Origin: an uncultured Lachnoclostridium sp.
Lineage (GTDB): Bacteria; Bacillota; Clostridia; Lachnospirales; Lachnospiraceae
NCBI GenBank assembly: GCA_958425285.1
Contig: CATZVV010000002.1
Span: 1 to 27,888 of the forward strand
Reading direction: 5' to 3'
DNA: 27,888 nucleotides
The notes beneath the pieces were generated by a model. That model was not told the DNA's origin, made no database searches, and saw only the letters and a list, made by a program, of their open reading frames with translations. A program made the position numbers and the translations under genes. Shown here piece after piece: positions 16,333-23,536 of this stretch (position 1 is the first letter of the stretch; every line of letters begins with the position of its first letter).

Positions 16333-18204
16333 ATGAGTAAGATTATTGGTATTGATTTAGGTACAACAAATTCATGTGTAGCAGTTATGGAAGGTGGAAA
16401 ACCAGTAGTTATTGCAAATGCAGAGGGTGTTCGTACAACTCCTTCCGTAGTAGCATTTACAAAGTCAGGAGAGCGTTTGATTGGTGAGCCGGCAAAGCGT
16501 CAGGCAGTAACAAATGCAGACCAGACCATTTCATCCATTAAAAGACATATGGGAAGTGATTATCGGGTAACTATCGAAGATAAAAAGTATTCGCCACAGG
16601 AGATCTCAGCGATGATTTTGCAGAAATTAAAAGCAGATGCAGAGAGCTATTTGGGTGAAAAAGTAACAGAAGCGGTTATTACAGTTCCTGCTTATTTCAA
16701 TGATGCACAGCGTCAGGCAACAAAAGATGCCGGTAAGATTGCAGGCTTGGACGTAAAACGTATCATCAATGAACCAACAGCAGCAGCACTTGCATATGGT
16801 CTTGATAACGAAGGCGAACAAAAGATTATGGTATATGATTTAGGCGGCGGTACATTTGATGTATCGATTATCGAAATCGGTGATGGTGTAATCGAAGTAT
16901 TATCTACTTCCGGAGATAACAAACTGGGTGGTGATGACTTTGATAAGAAGGTTACTGACTATATGGTTGCTGAATTCAAGAAAACAGAAGGGATTGATTT
17001 GTCCTCTGATAACATGGCAATGCAGAGATTGAAAGAAGCCGCAGAAAAGGCAAAGAAAGAATTATCATCGGCAACAACAACCAACATTAACCTTCCGTTT
17101 ATTACGGCAACAGCAGAGGGCCCGAAACATTTTGATATGAATCTGACCAGAGCAAAATTTGATGAACTGACAAGTGATTTAGTGGATCGTACGGCGACTC
17201 CGGTACAAAATGCATTGAAAGATGCAGGGCTGAATGCTTCTGATTTGGGAAAAGTATTATTGGTAGGTGGTTCAACAAGAATTCCTGCGGTACAGGATAG
17301 AGTAAAACAACTGACAGGACATGAACCAAATAAATCATTAAACCCGGATGAGTGTGTTGCACTGGGTGCATCCATTCAGGGTGGTAAATTAGCAGGTGAT
17401 ACCGGTGCAGGCGATATTCTCTTGCTGGATGTTACTCCACTTTCTCTTTCTATTGAGACAATGGGTGGTGTGGCAACAAAACTGATTGAAAGAAATACAA
17501 CCATACCGACTAAGAAGAGTCAGATTTTCTCAACAGCAGCAGATAACCAGACAGCAGTAGATATTAATGTCGTACAGGGTGAACGTCAATTCGCCCGTGA
17601 CAATAAATCACTGGGACAGTTCCGTCTGGATGGTATTCCGCCAGCACGCCGTGGAGTTCCTCAGATTGAAGTGACCTTTGATATTGATGCGAATGGTATT
17701 GTAAATGTATCCGCAAAGGACTTGGGAACCGGAAAAGAACAGCATATTACAATTACAGCAGGTTCAAATCTTTCCGATGATGATATTGATAAGGCAGTTA
17801 AGGAAGCTGCTGAATTTGAAGCACAGGATAAAAAACGTAAGGAAGCGATTGATGCTCGTAATGATGCGGATGCGATGGTATTCCAGACAGAAAAAGCCCT
17901 TTCTGAAGTAGGTGACAAGATTGATGCTTCTGAGAAGGAAAGGGTAGAAGCAGAGATTGCTAAAGTAAAAGAGCTTGTTGAAAAATCGAATCCGGAATCA
18001 ATGACTGACAGTGAGGTTGAGGAGCTGAAAGCGGCAAAAGAATCTTTGATGACGGCAGCCGGTCAGGTATTTGAAAAGGTTTATGCACAGGCTCAGCAGG
18101 GAGGAGCAGGCCCTGATATGGGTAATATGGGCGGAACTGCCGGTACTGATGCAGGCTCAGGAGCAGCTGATGATGTCGTGGATGGAGATTACCGCGAAGT
18201 ATAA
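16333..18204 (+). CDS. dnaK: Chaperone DnaK (Hsp70)
   Basis: DnaK is the ATP-dependent Hsp70 chaperone; 623 residues is the usual length. The actin-like ATPase domain shows IIGIDLGTTNSCVAV at the start, AYFNDAQRQATKDAG, the phosphate-2 motif VYDLGGGTFDVSI and LVGGSTRIPAVQ. The interdomain linker region leads to DVTPLSLSIE, followed by the substrate-binding beta domain and helical lid. The C-terminal tail is Gly-rich (GGAGPDMGNMGGTAGTD) and ends DGDYREV, as in many Gram-positive forms. ATG 16333 is chosen over a GTG at 16324 because it starts MSKIIGIDLG and AGGTG (16322-16326) is well spaced. It is cotranscribed with hrcA and grpE under CIRCE control. Confidence 0.99.
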   Translation: MSKIIGIDLGTTNSCVAVMEGGKPVVIANAEGVRTTPSVVAFTKSGERLIGEPAKRQAVTNADQTISSIKRHMGSDYRVTIEDKKYSPQEISAMILQKLKADAESYLGEKVTEAVITVPAYFNDAQRQATKDAGKIAGLDVKRIINEPTAAALAYGLDNEGEQKIMVYDLGGGTFDVSIIEIGDGVIEVLSTSGDNKLGGDDFDKKVTDYMVAEFKKTEGIDLSSDNMAMQRLKEAAEKAKKELSSATTTNINLPFITATAEGPKHFDMNLTRAKFDELTSDLVDRTATPVQNALKDAGLNASDLGKVLLVGGSTRIPAVQDRVKQLTGHEPNKSLNPDECVALGASIQGGKLAGDTGAGDILLLDVTPLSLSIETMGGVATKLIERNTTIPTKKSQIFSTAADNQTAVDINVVQGERQFARDNKSLGQFRLDGIPPARRGVPQIEVTFDIDANGIVNVSAKDLGTGKEQHITITAGSNLSDDDIDKAVKEAAEFEAQDKKRKEAIDARNDADAMVFQTEKALSEVGDKIDASEKERVEAEIAKVKELVEKSNPESMTDSEVEELKAAKESLMTAAGQVFEKVYAQAQQGGAGPDMGNMGGTAGTDAGSGAADDVVDGDYREV

Positions 18205-18237
18205 GAGCCGGCCGATTCTGATAAAAAGGCTTATCGT

Positions 18238-18266
18238 GAACACAAGGGCTTTTTGCCCTTGTGTTC
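18238..18266 (+). terminator. Hairpin between dnaK and dnaJ
   Basis: A perfect 12-bp stem (GAACACAAGGGC 18238-18249, GCCCTTGTGTTC 18255-18266) has a TTTTT loop. No U tract follows (TTGTCGG), so it is more likely a partial terminator or an RNA processing/stability element that lowers dnaJ relative to dnaK than a full stop. A TATAAT at 18294-18299 downstream lacks a good -35 partner. Confidence 0.75.
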
Positions 18267-18329
18267 TTGTCGGTTACTATTCAGTGATGCACATATAATG
18301 TTAAAACATCATTTAGGAAGGTGGACAGG

Positions 18330-19439
18330 ATGGCAGAAAAAAGAGATTATTATGAAGTGCTTGGAGTCAGCAAAAATGCAACCGATGCGGAATTAAAAAA
18401 GGCATACCGTGTGCTGGCCAAAAAGTACCATCCCGATACAAACCCGGGGGATAAGGAAGCAGAGGCAAAATTTAAAGAGGCTTCAGAGGCATATGCAGTG
18501 CTGAGTGATCCGCAGAAGAAGGCACAGTATGACCAGTATGGGCACGCTGCTTTTGAAGGTGGTGCAGGCGGCGCAGGTGGTTTTGACTTTTCCGGTATGG
18601 ATATGGGTGATATTTTTGGTGATATTTTTGGAGATCTGTTTGGTGGAGGAAGAAGACGTGGACAGGCGGCAAACGAGCCAATGCGTGGAGCTAATATCCG
18701 GGCAAGGGTGAATTTGACCTTTGAAGAAGCTTGCTTTGGTGTAGAAAAGGAACTGGAGTTGACTTTGAAAGATGAGTGTACGACCTGCCATGGAACCGGA
18801 GCAAAACCGGGGACGAGTAAAGAAACATGCAGCACTTGTGGAGGAAGTGGGCAGGTTGTTCATACCCAGCAATCATTGTTTGGCATGGTGCAGAATGTCA
18901 GCACTTGTCCAAATTGTCATGGAAGCGGTCAGATTATAAAAGAAAAATGCAGTAATTGCCATGGAAGTGGATTTACTTCTAGCCGTAAGAAAATTGAAGT
19001 ATCAATCCCGGCGGGTATCGATCATGGACAGAGTGTACGTATTAGGGGGAAAGGTGAACCGGGAACGAATGGCGGACCTCGGGGGGATTTGCTTGTTGAA
19101 GTAGCAGTCGCCTCACATCCAAAGTTCAGAAGACAGGATTATGACATTTATTCAACGGTACCGATTTCTTATACAATGGCAGCACTTGGCGGGGATTTGA
19201 TTGTTAATACGATTGATGGAGATGTTGTATATACGGTTAAGCCTGGAACCCAGACAGATACGAGAGTACGGCTGAGAAATAAAGGAGTACCATCCTTGCG
19301 GAATAGGAAAATGCGTGGAGATCACTATGTTACTCTTGTTGTAGATGTACCTACGAGTCTGACTAAGGAGCAAAAGAAATTGCTGGAGCAGTATGCAACT
19401 ACCTTTGACGAAAAGCATGGTAAAAAGAAAAGAAAATGA
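18330..19439 (+). CDS. dnaJ: Chaperone DnaJ (Hsp40)
   Basis: DnaJ delivers substrates to DnaK and stimulates its ATPase. The 369-residue protein is a full type I DnaJ. It has a J domain with HPD at residues 34-36, then a Gly/Phe-rich region (about 75-115, including the repeat GDIFGDIFGDLFGGG). Four CxxCxGxG zinc repeats start near residue 150 (CTTCHGTG, CSTCGGSG, CPNCHGSG, CSNCHGSG), followed by the C-terminal substrate-binding domains. ATG 18330 has GGAAGGTGG upstream. Its stop overlaps the start of the MATE gene (ATGA), so that exporter is translationally coupled to it. Transcription probably comes partly through the hairpin after dnaK. Confidence 0.98.
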   Translation: MAEKRDYYEVLGVSKNATDAELKKAYRVLAKKYHPDTNPGDKEAEAKFKEASEAYAVLSDPQKKAQYDQYGHAAFEGGAGGAGGFDFSGMDMGDIFGDIFGDLFGGGRRRGQAANEPMRGANIRARVNLTFEEACFGVEKELELTLKDECTTCHGTGAKPGTSKETCSTCGGSGQVVHTQQSLFGMVQNVSTCPNCHGSGQIIKEKCSNCHGSGFTSSRKKIEVSIPAGIDHGQSVRIRGKGEPGTNGGPRGDLLVEVAVASHPKFRRQDYDIYSTVPISYTMAALGGDLIVNTIDGDVVYTVKPGTQTDTRVRLRNKGVPSLRNRKMRGDHYVTLVVDVPTSLTKEQKKLLEQYATTFDEKHGKKKRK

Positions 19440-20791
19440 AGAGAAAAATTCAGCGAAATAGAAAATATATTCAAACGGCAGTAAATATGGCATGGCCGGC
19501 AATTATAGAGTCTTTTTTTATCGCTCTTGCCGGAATGGTGGATTCATGGATGGTAAGTGGTGTCGGTGCCTATGCAGTAGCCGCAGTAGGATTAACAACG
19601 CAGCCCAAATTTATTGGGCTTGCGTTGTTTATTGCATGTAACGTTTCTGTTTCCGCATTGGTAGCCAGACGTAAAGGTGAAGAGAAGCGGTATGGGGCAA
19701 ATCAAATTTTTCTTGTTGCCATTTTATTTACTCTTGTAGCTGGTATTATTGTTAGTATGCTTTGTGTTGTTTTTGCGGAACCAATTATGAAAATATCCGG
19801 TGCTTCCAGTGATACGTTGGAAGCATCTGTTATGTATTTTCGCATCATAATGGGAGGAATTCTTTTTAGTTTGATTTCTCTTGTTATTAATGCTGCACAA
19901 CGTGGTGCAGGAAATACGAAAATTGCAATGAGAACTAATCTTACGTCTAACATTGTAAATATGATTGGAAATTATATACTTATACAGGGTAATTTAGGAG
20001 CACCGGCTCTTGGTATCCGGGGAGCGGCAATAGCGACTGTCCTGGGGACGGTTGTTGCATGTATTATGAGTGTTTTTTCCATTATGAATAAAGAGATTTT
20101 TGTTAGCATTCCCTATATCATACGAAAGAAAATACGCATTTCCCTACAACCTGTAAAAAGTATGTTTCGGATTGGAGGCAGTGCTTTTATTGAACAGCTT
20201 TTGCTCCGGGTCGGATTTATGATTGTAGCTGTTCTTGCTGCTAATCTGGGAACAGAGCAGTTTGCAGCACATCAGGTTGGTATGAATATTATGGCACTTA
20301 GTTTTTCCTTTGGGGATGGCCTTCAGGTTGCAGCAGTTGCCCTGATTGGACAGAGTCTGGGTCAGGGAAAACCAAATTTGGCAAAAAAATATGGAAGAAT
20401 ATGTAGGTATATGGGAGGAGGTATATCGATTATACTTTCTGTATTTTATTTAATATTTGGTAAAAGCTATTATCAAATGTTTTTTGCAGAGGAAGAAATT
20501 GTTAGCTATGGTGTCCAGATTATGCAGTTAATGGTTTTTATTGTTCTTTTGCAAATTGGGCAGGTGATTTATATGGGATGTCTGCGGGGTGCCGGAGATG
20601 TTCTGTTTACTACATTTGCATCAACATTAAGTGTTACGATAATTCGTCCTTTATCGTCGTATTTATTTTGTTATGTATTCGGTATGGGTGTGATTGGTAT
20701 ATGGGTTGGTGTTACTTGCGATCAGATTTGCAGGTACATTTTAACTTTTTATCGATTCAGGACAGGAAAGTGGATGCGGATAAAGATATAA
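19436..20791 (+). CDS. MATE family efflux transporter
   Basis: This 451-residue protein has about 12 membrane segments in two related halves and belongs to the multidrug and toxic compound extrusion family (DinF/NorM-like), which exports cationic or other compounds using Na+ or H+ gradients. Typical blocks are MAWPAIIESFFIALAGMVDS, GVGAYAVAAVGLTTQP, NAAQRGAGNTKIAMRTN and the second-half counterpart GCLRGAGDVLFTTFAST. The start ATG overlaps the dnaJ stop by 4 nt (ATGA at 19436-19439), so its translation depends on dnaJ and its expression should follow heat shock. That arrangement is unusual and may be lineage-specific. Substrate unknown. No terminator is clear after it. Confidence 0.93.
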   Translation: MKRKIQRNRKYIQTAVNMAWPAIIESFFIALAGMVDSWMVSGVGAYAVAAVGLTTQPKFIGLALFIACNVSVSALVARRKGEEKRYGANQIFLVAILFTLVAGIIVSMLCVVFAEPIMKISGASSDTLEASVMYFRIIMGGILFSLISLVINAAQRGAGNTKIAMRTNLTSNIVNMIGNYILIQGNLGAPALGIRGAAIATVLGTVVACIMSVFSIMNKEIFVSIPYIIRKKIRISLQPVKSMFRIGGSAFIEQLLLRVGFMIVAVLAANLGTEQFAAHQVGMNIMALSFSFGDGLQVAAVALIGQSLGQGKPNLAKKYGRICRYMGGGISIILSVFYLIFGKSYYQMFFAEEEIVSYGVQIMQLMVFIVLLQIGQVIYMGCLRGAGDVLFTTFASTLSVTIIRPLSSYLFCYVFGMGVIGIWVGVTCDQICRYILTFYRFRTGKWMRIKI

Positions 20792-20793
20792 TA

Positions 20794-20823
20794 TTGCCAT
20801 CTGGAGATAAGTTAGTATATAAT
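20794..20823 (+). promoter_or_regulatory. Sigma-A promoter for the small lipoprotein (and perhaps enolase)
   Basis: TTGCCA (20794-20799, 5/6) and a perfect TATAAT (20818-20823) are 18 bp apart, beginning 3 nt after the MATE stop. The lipoprotein ATG is 30 nt downstream. Confidence 0.75.
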
Positions 20824-20852
20824 AGTACATAAGTATTAAGGATTTGGAAAGG

Positions 20853-21344
20853 ATGGATGTTTTGAAAAATAATTGTTGGAGAGTTAAGAAGTGTTTGTTA
20901 TGGCTGTTTCTTGTTGCCGTAGGTGGTTGCCTCTTAGCAGGCTGTAATCCTTCACAGCCGGACCAGACACAGTCAGATACAGAAAATACGGGACAGCGAG
21001 TTTTGCAAAATGATTATGCAGAGCCAGGCTTGCATTTTCTTGTAGCAAAAGAAGCTGAATTGAAAGAGGATGGGCAGATTCAGGTAAAAGAAGCGGAAGA
21101 ATTGGTTTCTAAACATATTGCACCAGAGAGTCAGAAAGATTTAGGAAAGGAAAGTTGGTTTTACCGTTATGAAGGCATTATTAATATAGAGGAAAGTAAG
21201 TGTTATCAGATTTCATTTGGTAAGGGACCAATGAGTAAGATGCAGATTGAAAAGATGTATGCAGTCGATATTTTTGGAAAGAACATTTATACATGGACAG
21301 GAGATGAATGGGATACTGTGTATCCGGAAAAGAAAAGTGAGTAA
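20853..21344 (+). CDS. Small predicted lipoprotein, unknown function
   Basis: The 163-residue product has a signal sequence with Lys/Arg followed by LLWLFLVAVGGCLLAGC, a good lipobox with Cys at about residue 32, and so is probably anchored outside the membrane. After a Ser/Gln/Thr-rich linker (SQPDQTQSDTENTGQ) comes a folded part with acidic and Lys-rich segments and a late hydrophobic/aromatic stretch (MYAVDIFGKNIYTWTGDEWD). I recognise no family. The start is uncertain: ATG 20853 directly follows GGAAAGG with no spacing, while the in-frame TTG 20862 has a good 9-nt spacing. A TTG at 20844 has no support. It has its own promoter and lies 64 nt before enolase with no terminator between. Confidence 0.8.
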   Translation: MDVLKNNCWRVKKCLLWLFLVAVGGCLLAGCNPSQPDQTQSDTENTGQRVLQNDYAEPGLHFLVAKEAELKEDGQIQVKEAEELVSKHIAPESQKDLGKESWFYRYEGIINIEESKCYQISFGKGPMSKMQIEKMYAVDIFGKNIYTWTGDEWDTVYPEKKSE

Positions 21345-21408
21345 AAATTTATGAATGAATCCGGTCTTTTGGGAAATATTATACAATAAAAAGACTTGGA
21401 GGCATAAT

Positions 21409-22704
21409 ATGCAAAATCAATATCGAATTCATTCCGTGCGTGGAAGAGAAATTTTAGATTCTCGTGGAAATCCTACAATTGAGGCAGAAGTAACGTTAGA
21501 AGGCGGCTGTGTTGGAAGGGCATCCGTTCCGTCAGGTGCTTCTACCGGTGCTTTTGAAGCTGTGGAGCTAAGAGATCGTGAACTGCCGAGATATCGGGGC
21601 ACCGGAGTAAAAAAAGCAGTGGATTATATTAATAATACCATTGCTTTTTTACTGCAGGGAAAAAATGTATTTAATCAGATTGAAATTGACCAGGCTATGA
21701 TTGTGGAGGATGGTTCAAAAAACAAGGAAAAATTTGGAGCAAATGCAATTTTAGGTGTTTCTTTGGCTGTTGCAAGAACGGCTGCCAATGCCCTTCATCT
21801 TCCACTGTATCAGTATATTGGAGGTGTGAATGCAAAGAAACTCCCTGTCCCGATGATGAATATTATTAATGGTGGAAAACATGCAGACTCCAGTTTAAAC
21901 ATTCAGGAATTTATGATTATGCCGATTGGAGCTGTTTCCTTCCATGAATGTCTGGAATGGGGGGTAAATGTGTTTCACTCACTAAAAGGATTATTACATG
22001 AGGCTGCTTTTGCAACTTCTGTGGGTGATGAAGGGGGATTTGCGCCAGAATTCGGAAATGATGAAGAGGCACTTGTATATATCGTAAAGGCAATCGAAAA
22101 GGCGGGTTATCGTCCATGGGAGGATTTTCGCATTGCAATTGACGGGGCAACTACCGAAATGTATGAAGAGGCAGTCAAAAATGGCAGGATTGGTGAATAT
22201 TATTTCTGGAAGTCAAAAGAGTATAAGACAACGGAAGAGCTAATCGACTATTGGGATAGCCTGTGCAACCGTTATCCGATTTTTTCGATTGAAGACGGTT
22301 TGGCAGAAGAAGATTGGAATGGATGGGGGAATCTCACAAGGAGGATTGGTCATAAGGTTCAGCTTGTAGGGGATGATTTGTTTGTAACGAATACAGAACG
22401 TATTCAGAAAGGAATTGAACTTGGTGTATCCAATGCTGTTTTAATTAAACCCAATCAAATTGGTACAGTGACAGAAACACTGGATGCTGTAGAAATGACG
22501 AAAAATAATCGATGGAATGCAGTATTATCTCATCGTTCAGGGGAAACAGAGGATACCACAATTGCCGATTTGGCAGTTGGACTAAATGTAGGTCAGATTA
22601 AAACAGGGGCCCCTAGCCGTACGGATCGTGTATGTAAATACAATCAGTTACTTCGAATTGAAGAGCAGCTGGCAGAGTCTGCCGTATTTGAAAAATTAAT
22701 TTAG
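21409..22704 (+). CDS. eno: Enolase (phosphopyruvate hydratase), divergent form
   Basis: Enolase interconverts 2-phosphoglycerate and phosphoenolpyruvate in glycolysis. The 431 residues carry the family motifs and catalytic residues: GREILDSRGNPT near the start, His158 in GGKHAD, the acid/base Glu208 in GDEGGF, metal ligands Asp245, Glu295 (SIEDGL) and Asp322 (GDDLFVTN), Lys347 in LIKPNQIG, and SHRSGETEDTTIADLAVG. Around Asp245 the usual D-x-A-A-S-E-F-Y is replaced by DGATTEMY, and the segment after it is also atypical, so the protein is a divergent member. ATG 21409 has TTGGAGG in front; an upstream in-frame ATG 21355 lacks one. No other glycolytic gene is adjacent, so it may be a second copy. 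Confidence 0.95.
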   Translation: MQNQYRIHSVRGREILDSRGNPTIEAEVTLEGGCVGRASVPSGASTGAFEAVELRDRELPRYRGTGVKKAVDYINNTIAFLLQGKNVFNQIEIDQAMIVEDGSKNKEKFGANAILGVSLAVARTAANALHLPLYQYIGGVNAKKLPVPMMNIINGGKHADSSLNIQEFMIMPIGAVSFHECLEWGVNVFHSLKGLLHEAAFATSVGDEGGFAPEFGNDEEALVYIVKAIEKAGYRPWEDFRIAIDGATTEMYEEAVKNGRIGEYYFWKSKEYKTTEELIDYWDSLCNRYPIFSIEDGLAEEDWNGWGNLTRRIGHKVQLVGDDLFVTNTERIQKGIELGVSNAVLIKPNQIGTVTETLDAVEMTKNNRWNAVLSHRSGETEDTTIADLAVGLNVGQIKTGAPSRTDRVCKYNQLLRIEEQLAESAVFEKLI

Positions 22705-22725
22705 TAAAATGGTCATAAAGTGTCA

Positions 22726-22754
22726 TTGAAATATGGTAAAAATAATGATAGAAT
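22726..22754 (+). promoter_or_regulatory. Near-consensus promoter upstream of aguA remnant
   Basis: TTGAAA (22726-22731, 5/6), a 17-bp spacer and TAGAAT (22749-22754, 5/6). Transcription would begin about 22761 and run straight into the terminator at 22773-22807, giving an RNA of about 45 nt, or read through into the aguA remnant. Confidence 0.65.
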
Positions 22755-22772
22755 GAATCATAAGTTGCAAGG

Positions 22773-22807
22773 GAGCAATTATTTCTTTGGGAATAGTTGC
22801 TCTTTTT
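22773..22807 (+). terminator. Rho-independent terminator in the leader of the aguA remnant
   Basis: GAGCAATTATT (22773-22783) pairs with AATAGTTGCTC (22792-22802), 11 bp with one G-T pair, followed by TTTTT (22803-22807). It may end enolase transcription, or serve as a leader attenuator for the promoter just upstream. Confidence 0.8.
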
Positions 22808-22831
22808 GTCATAAAGGAGATGGACAATTTA

Positions 22832-22913
22832 ATGGCGAAAAGGATTGTAGATAGAACTCCCAAACTGGATAGATTTTGGATGCCTGGGTGAGGGACAGTG
22901 GTCCATCCTTTAT
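22832..22913 (+). pseudogene. aguA: Remnant of agmatine deiminase gene (5' end only)
   Basis: ATG 22832, with AAAGGAG at 22813-22819, opens MAKRIVDRTPKLDRFWMPG and then stops at TGA 22889-22891. This matches from memory the start of agmatine deiminase (MAKRIV..TPKQDGF.MPGE), the enzyme that converts agmatine to N-carbamoylputrescine. In the next frame the text continues E-GQWSILY, which fits the following 'E...(G)xW.xWP' segment with a few residues missing, then ends in an A-rich tract. The other roughly 340 residues are absent, and no putrescine-pathway gene is nearby. So a frameshift and a large deletion removed almost the whole gene while its promoter, leader and ribosome binding site remain. 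Confidence 0.65.
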
Positions 22914-22915
22914 AT

Positions 22916-23005
22916 AAAAAAGAAATGAAATCAGGCAATAAAAAACAAAGACATTCACTACGAGAATGAAAAGTTTCTTACTTGAAAGGATTTCATTTCT
23001 TTTTT
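22916..23005. repeat. Perfect 17-bp inverted repeat with 56-bp loop
   Basis: AAAAAAGAAATGAAATC (22916-22932) and its exact reverse complement (22989-23005) flank 56 bases, which contain a second small stem (CATTC 22952-22956, GAATG 22964-22968). Each arm ends in A6 or T6, so in either direction the hairpin leads into a U tract. It could be a bidirectional terminator for the minus-strand gene at 23030-23464 or a decayed mobile-element end. Confidence 0.75.
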
Positions 23006-23029
23006 GTATGATTCAATATGGAAATTTGA

Positions 23030-23464
23030 TTATTCTAAGTCCCTTAGCGGTGGGACTATATATTTATCTTCTACATAAAGATTTTCAGAGTGCTGTTCGG
23101 AAGCAGTCTCTTCTGCCGGGGTTTGTTCAGAACCCGTATTTGAGACATCTGTAAAAAGGGCATCCACAGAACTGGATTCGGAAGTATTTGTATCGTCTTC
23201 TTCTGTGACGCCGGAAGGTTCCGGTTCTTCTTTAACCAAACGATAATCTGGTATATCAAATACGGTGTCCGGAGTTTGGATAATCTGAGGTTTCCCGAGT
23301 TGATATTGGTAAAATTTTATGATATTTCCTGTTGAAAAAACACGAGGCGTATAGGTACAATAAGAAATATCTCGAGAATATGGTAAATGATCATATATAT
23401 CAATGGATGGCTCATAAGAACGGTCAAATGTAGTGATTTCTTTTAATAATACTTTTTCGTCCAA
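23030..23464 (-). CDS. Small acidic protein of unknown function
   Basis: The 144-residue protein has an N-terminal Tyr/Pro-rich region (EPSIDIYDHLPYSRDISYCT), then a middle with GKPQIIQTPDTVFDIPDYRL, and a disordered acidic, Ser/Thr/Glu-rich C-terminal half (EEDDTNTSESSS, EQTPAEETASEQHSE). No signal peptide or membrane segment is seen. I do not recognise it. The start is TTG 23464, as no Met codon is available later; GGGGGAAGG (revcomp of 23468-23476) is the ribosome binding site. It has its own promoter on the minus strand, and the IR at 22916-23005 lies just after its stop. The charge bias suggests a flexible tail rather than an enzyme. Confidence 0.65.
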   Translation of the reverse strand: MDEKVLLKEITTFDRSYEPSIDIYDHLPYSRDISYCTYTPRVFSTGNIIKFYQYQLGKPQIIQTPDTVFDIPDYRLVKEEPEPSGVTEEDDTNTSESSSVDALFTDVSNTGSEQTPAEETASEQHSENLYVEDKYIVPPLRDLE

Positions 23465-23496
23465 ATTCCTTCCCCCTTATTTATTATCTTAATTAT

Positions 23497-23525
23497 ATTA
23501 TATAGAAATGGAGGAGGTCGTGCAA
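23497..23525 (-). promoter_or_regulatory. Sigma-A promoter for the small acidic protein gene
   Basis: On the minus strand, TTGCAC (23520-23525) and TATAAT (23497-23502) are separated by 17 bp, 5/6 and 6/6 matches. The TTG start at 23464 lies about 33 nt downstream. It shows the gene is not just expressed by readthrough from the ATPase. Confidence 0.75.
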
Positions 23526-23536
23526 CCTTTTTCCTT

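Larger units (their letters stand above)
22705..23029. other. 325-base region without intact gene
   Basis: Between enolase and the minus-strand unknown gene lie a near-consensus promoter (22726-22754), a terminator (22773-22807), a decayed aguA start (22832 on) and a 17-bp perfect inverted repeat (22916-23005). It reads as a decayed locus whose control elements survived. Confidence 0.7.

Noticed and set aside
18267..18299. Separate promoter for dnaJ (TATAAT at 18294-18299)
   Set aside because: A perfect -10 but no acceptable -35 at 16-18 bp; TTGTCG at 18267 is 21 bp away. Noted but not called.
18350..18872. Long open frames opposite dnaJ
   Set aside because: They mirror the Gly-rich and repeat-rich codons of dnaJ, have no ribosome binding site and no protein-like composition; the same holds for open frames opposite dnaK, gatB and the FliK-like gene.
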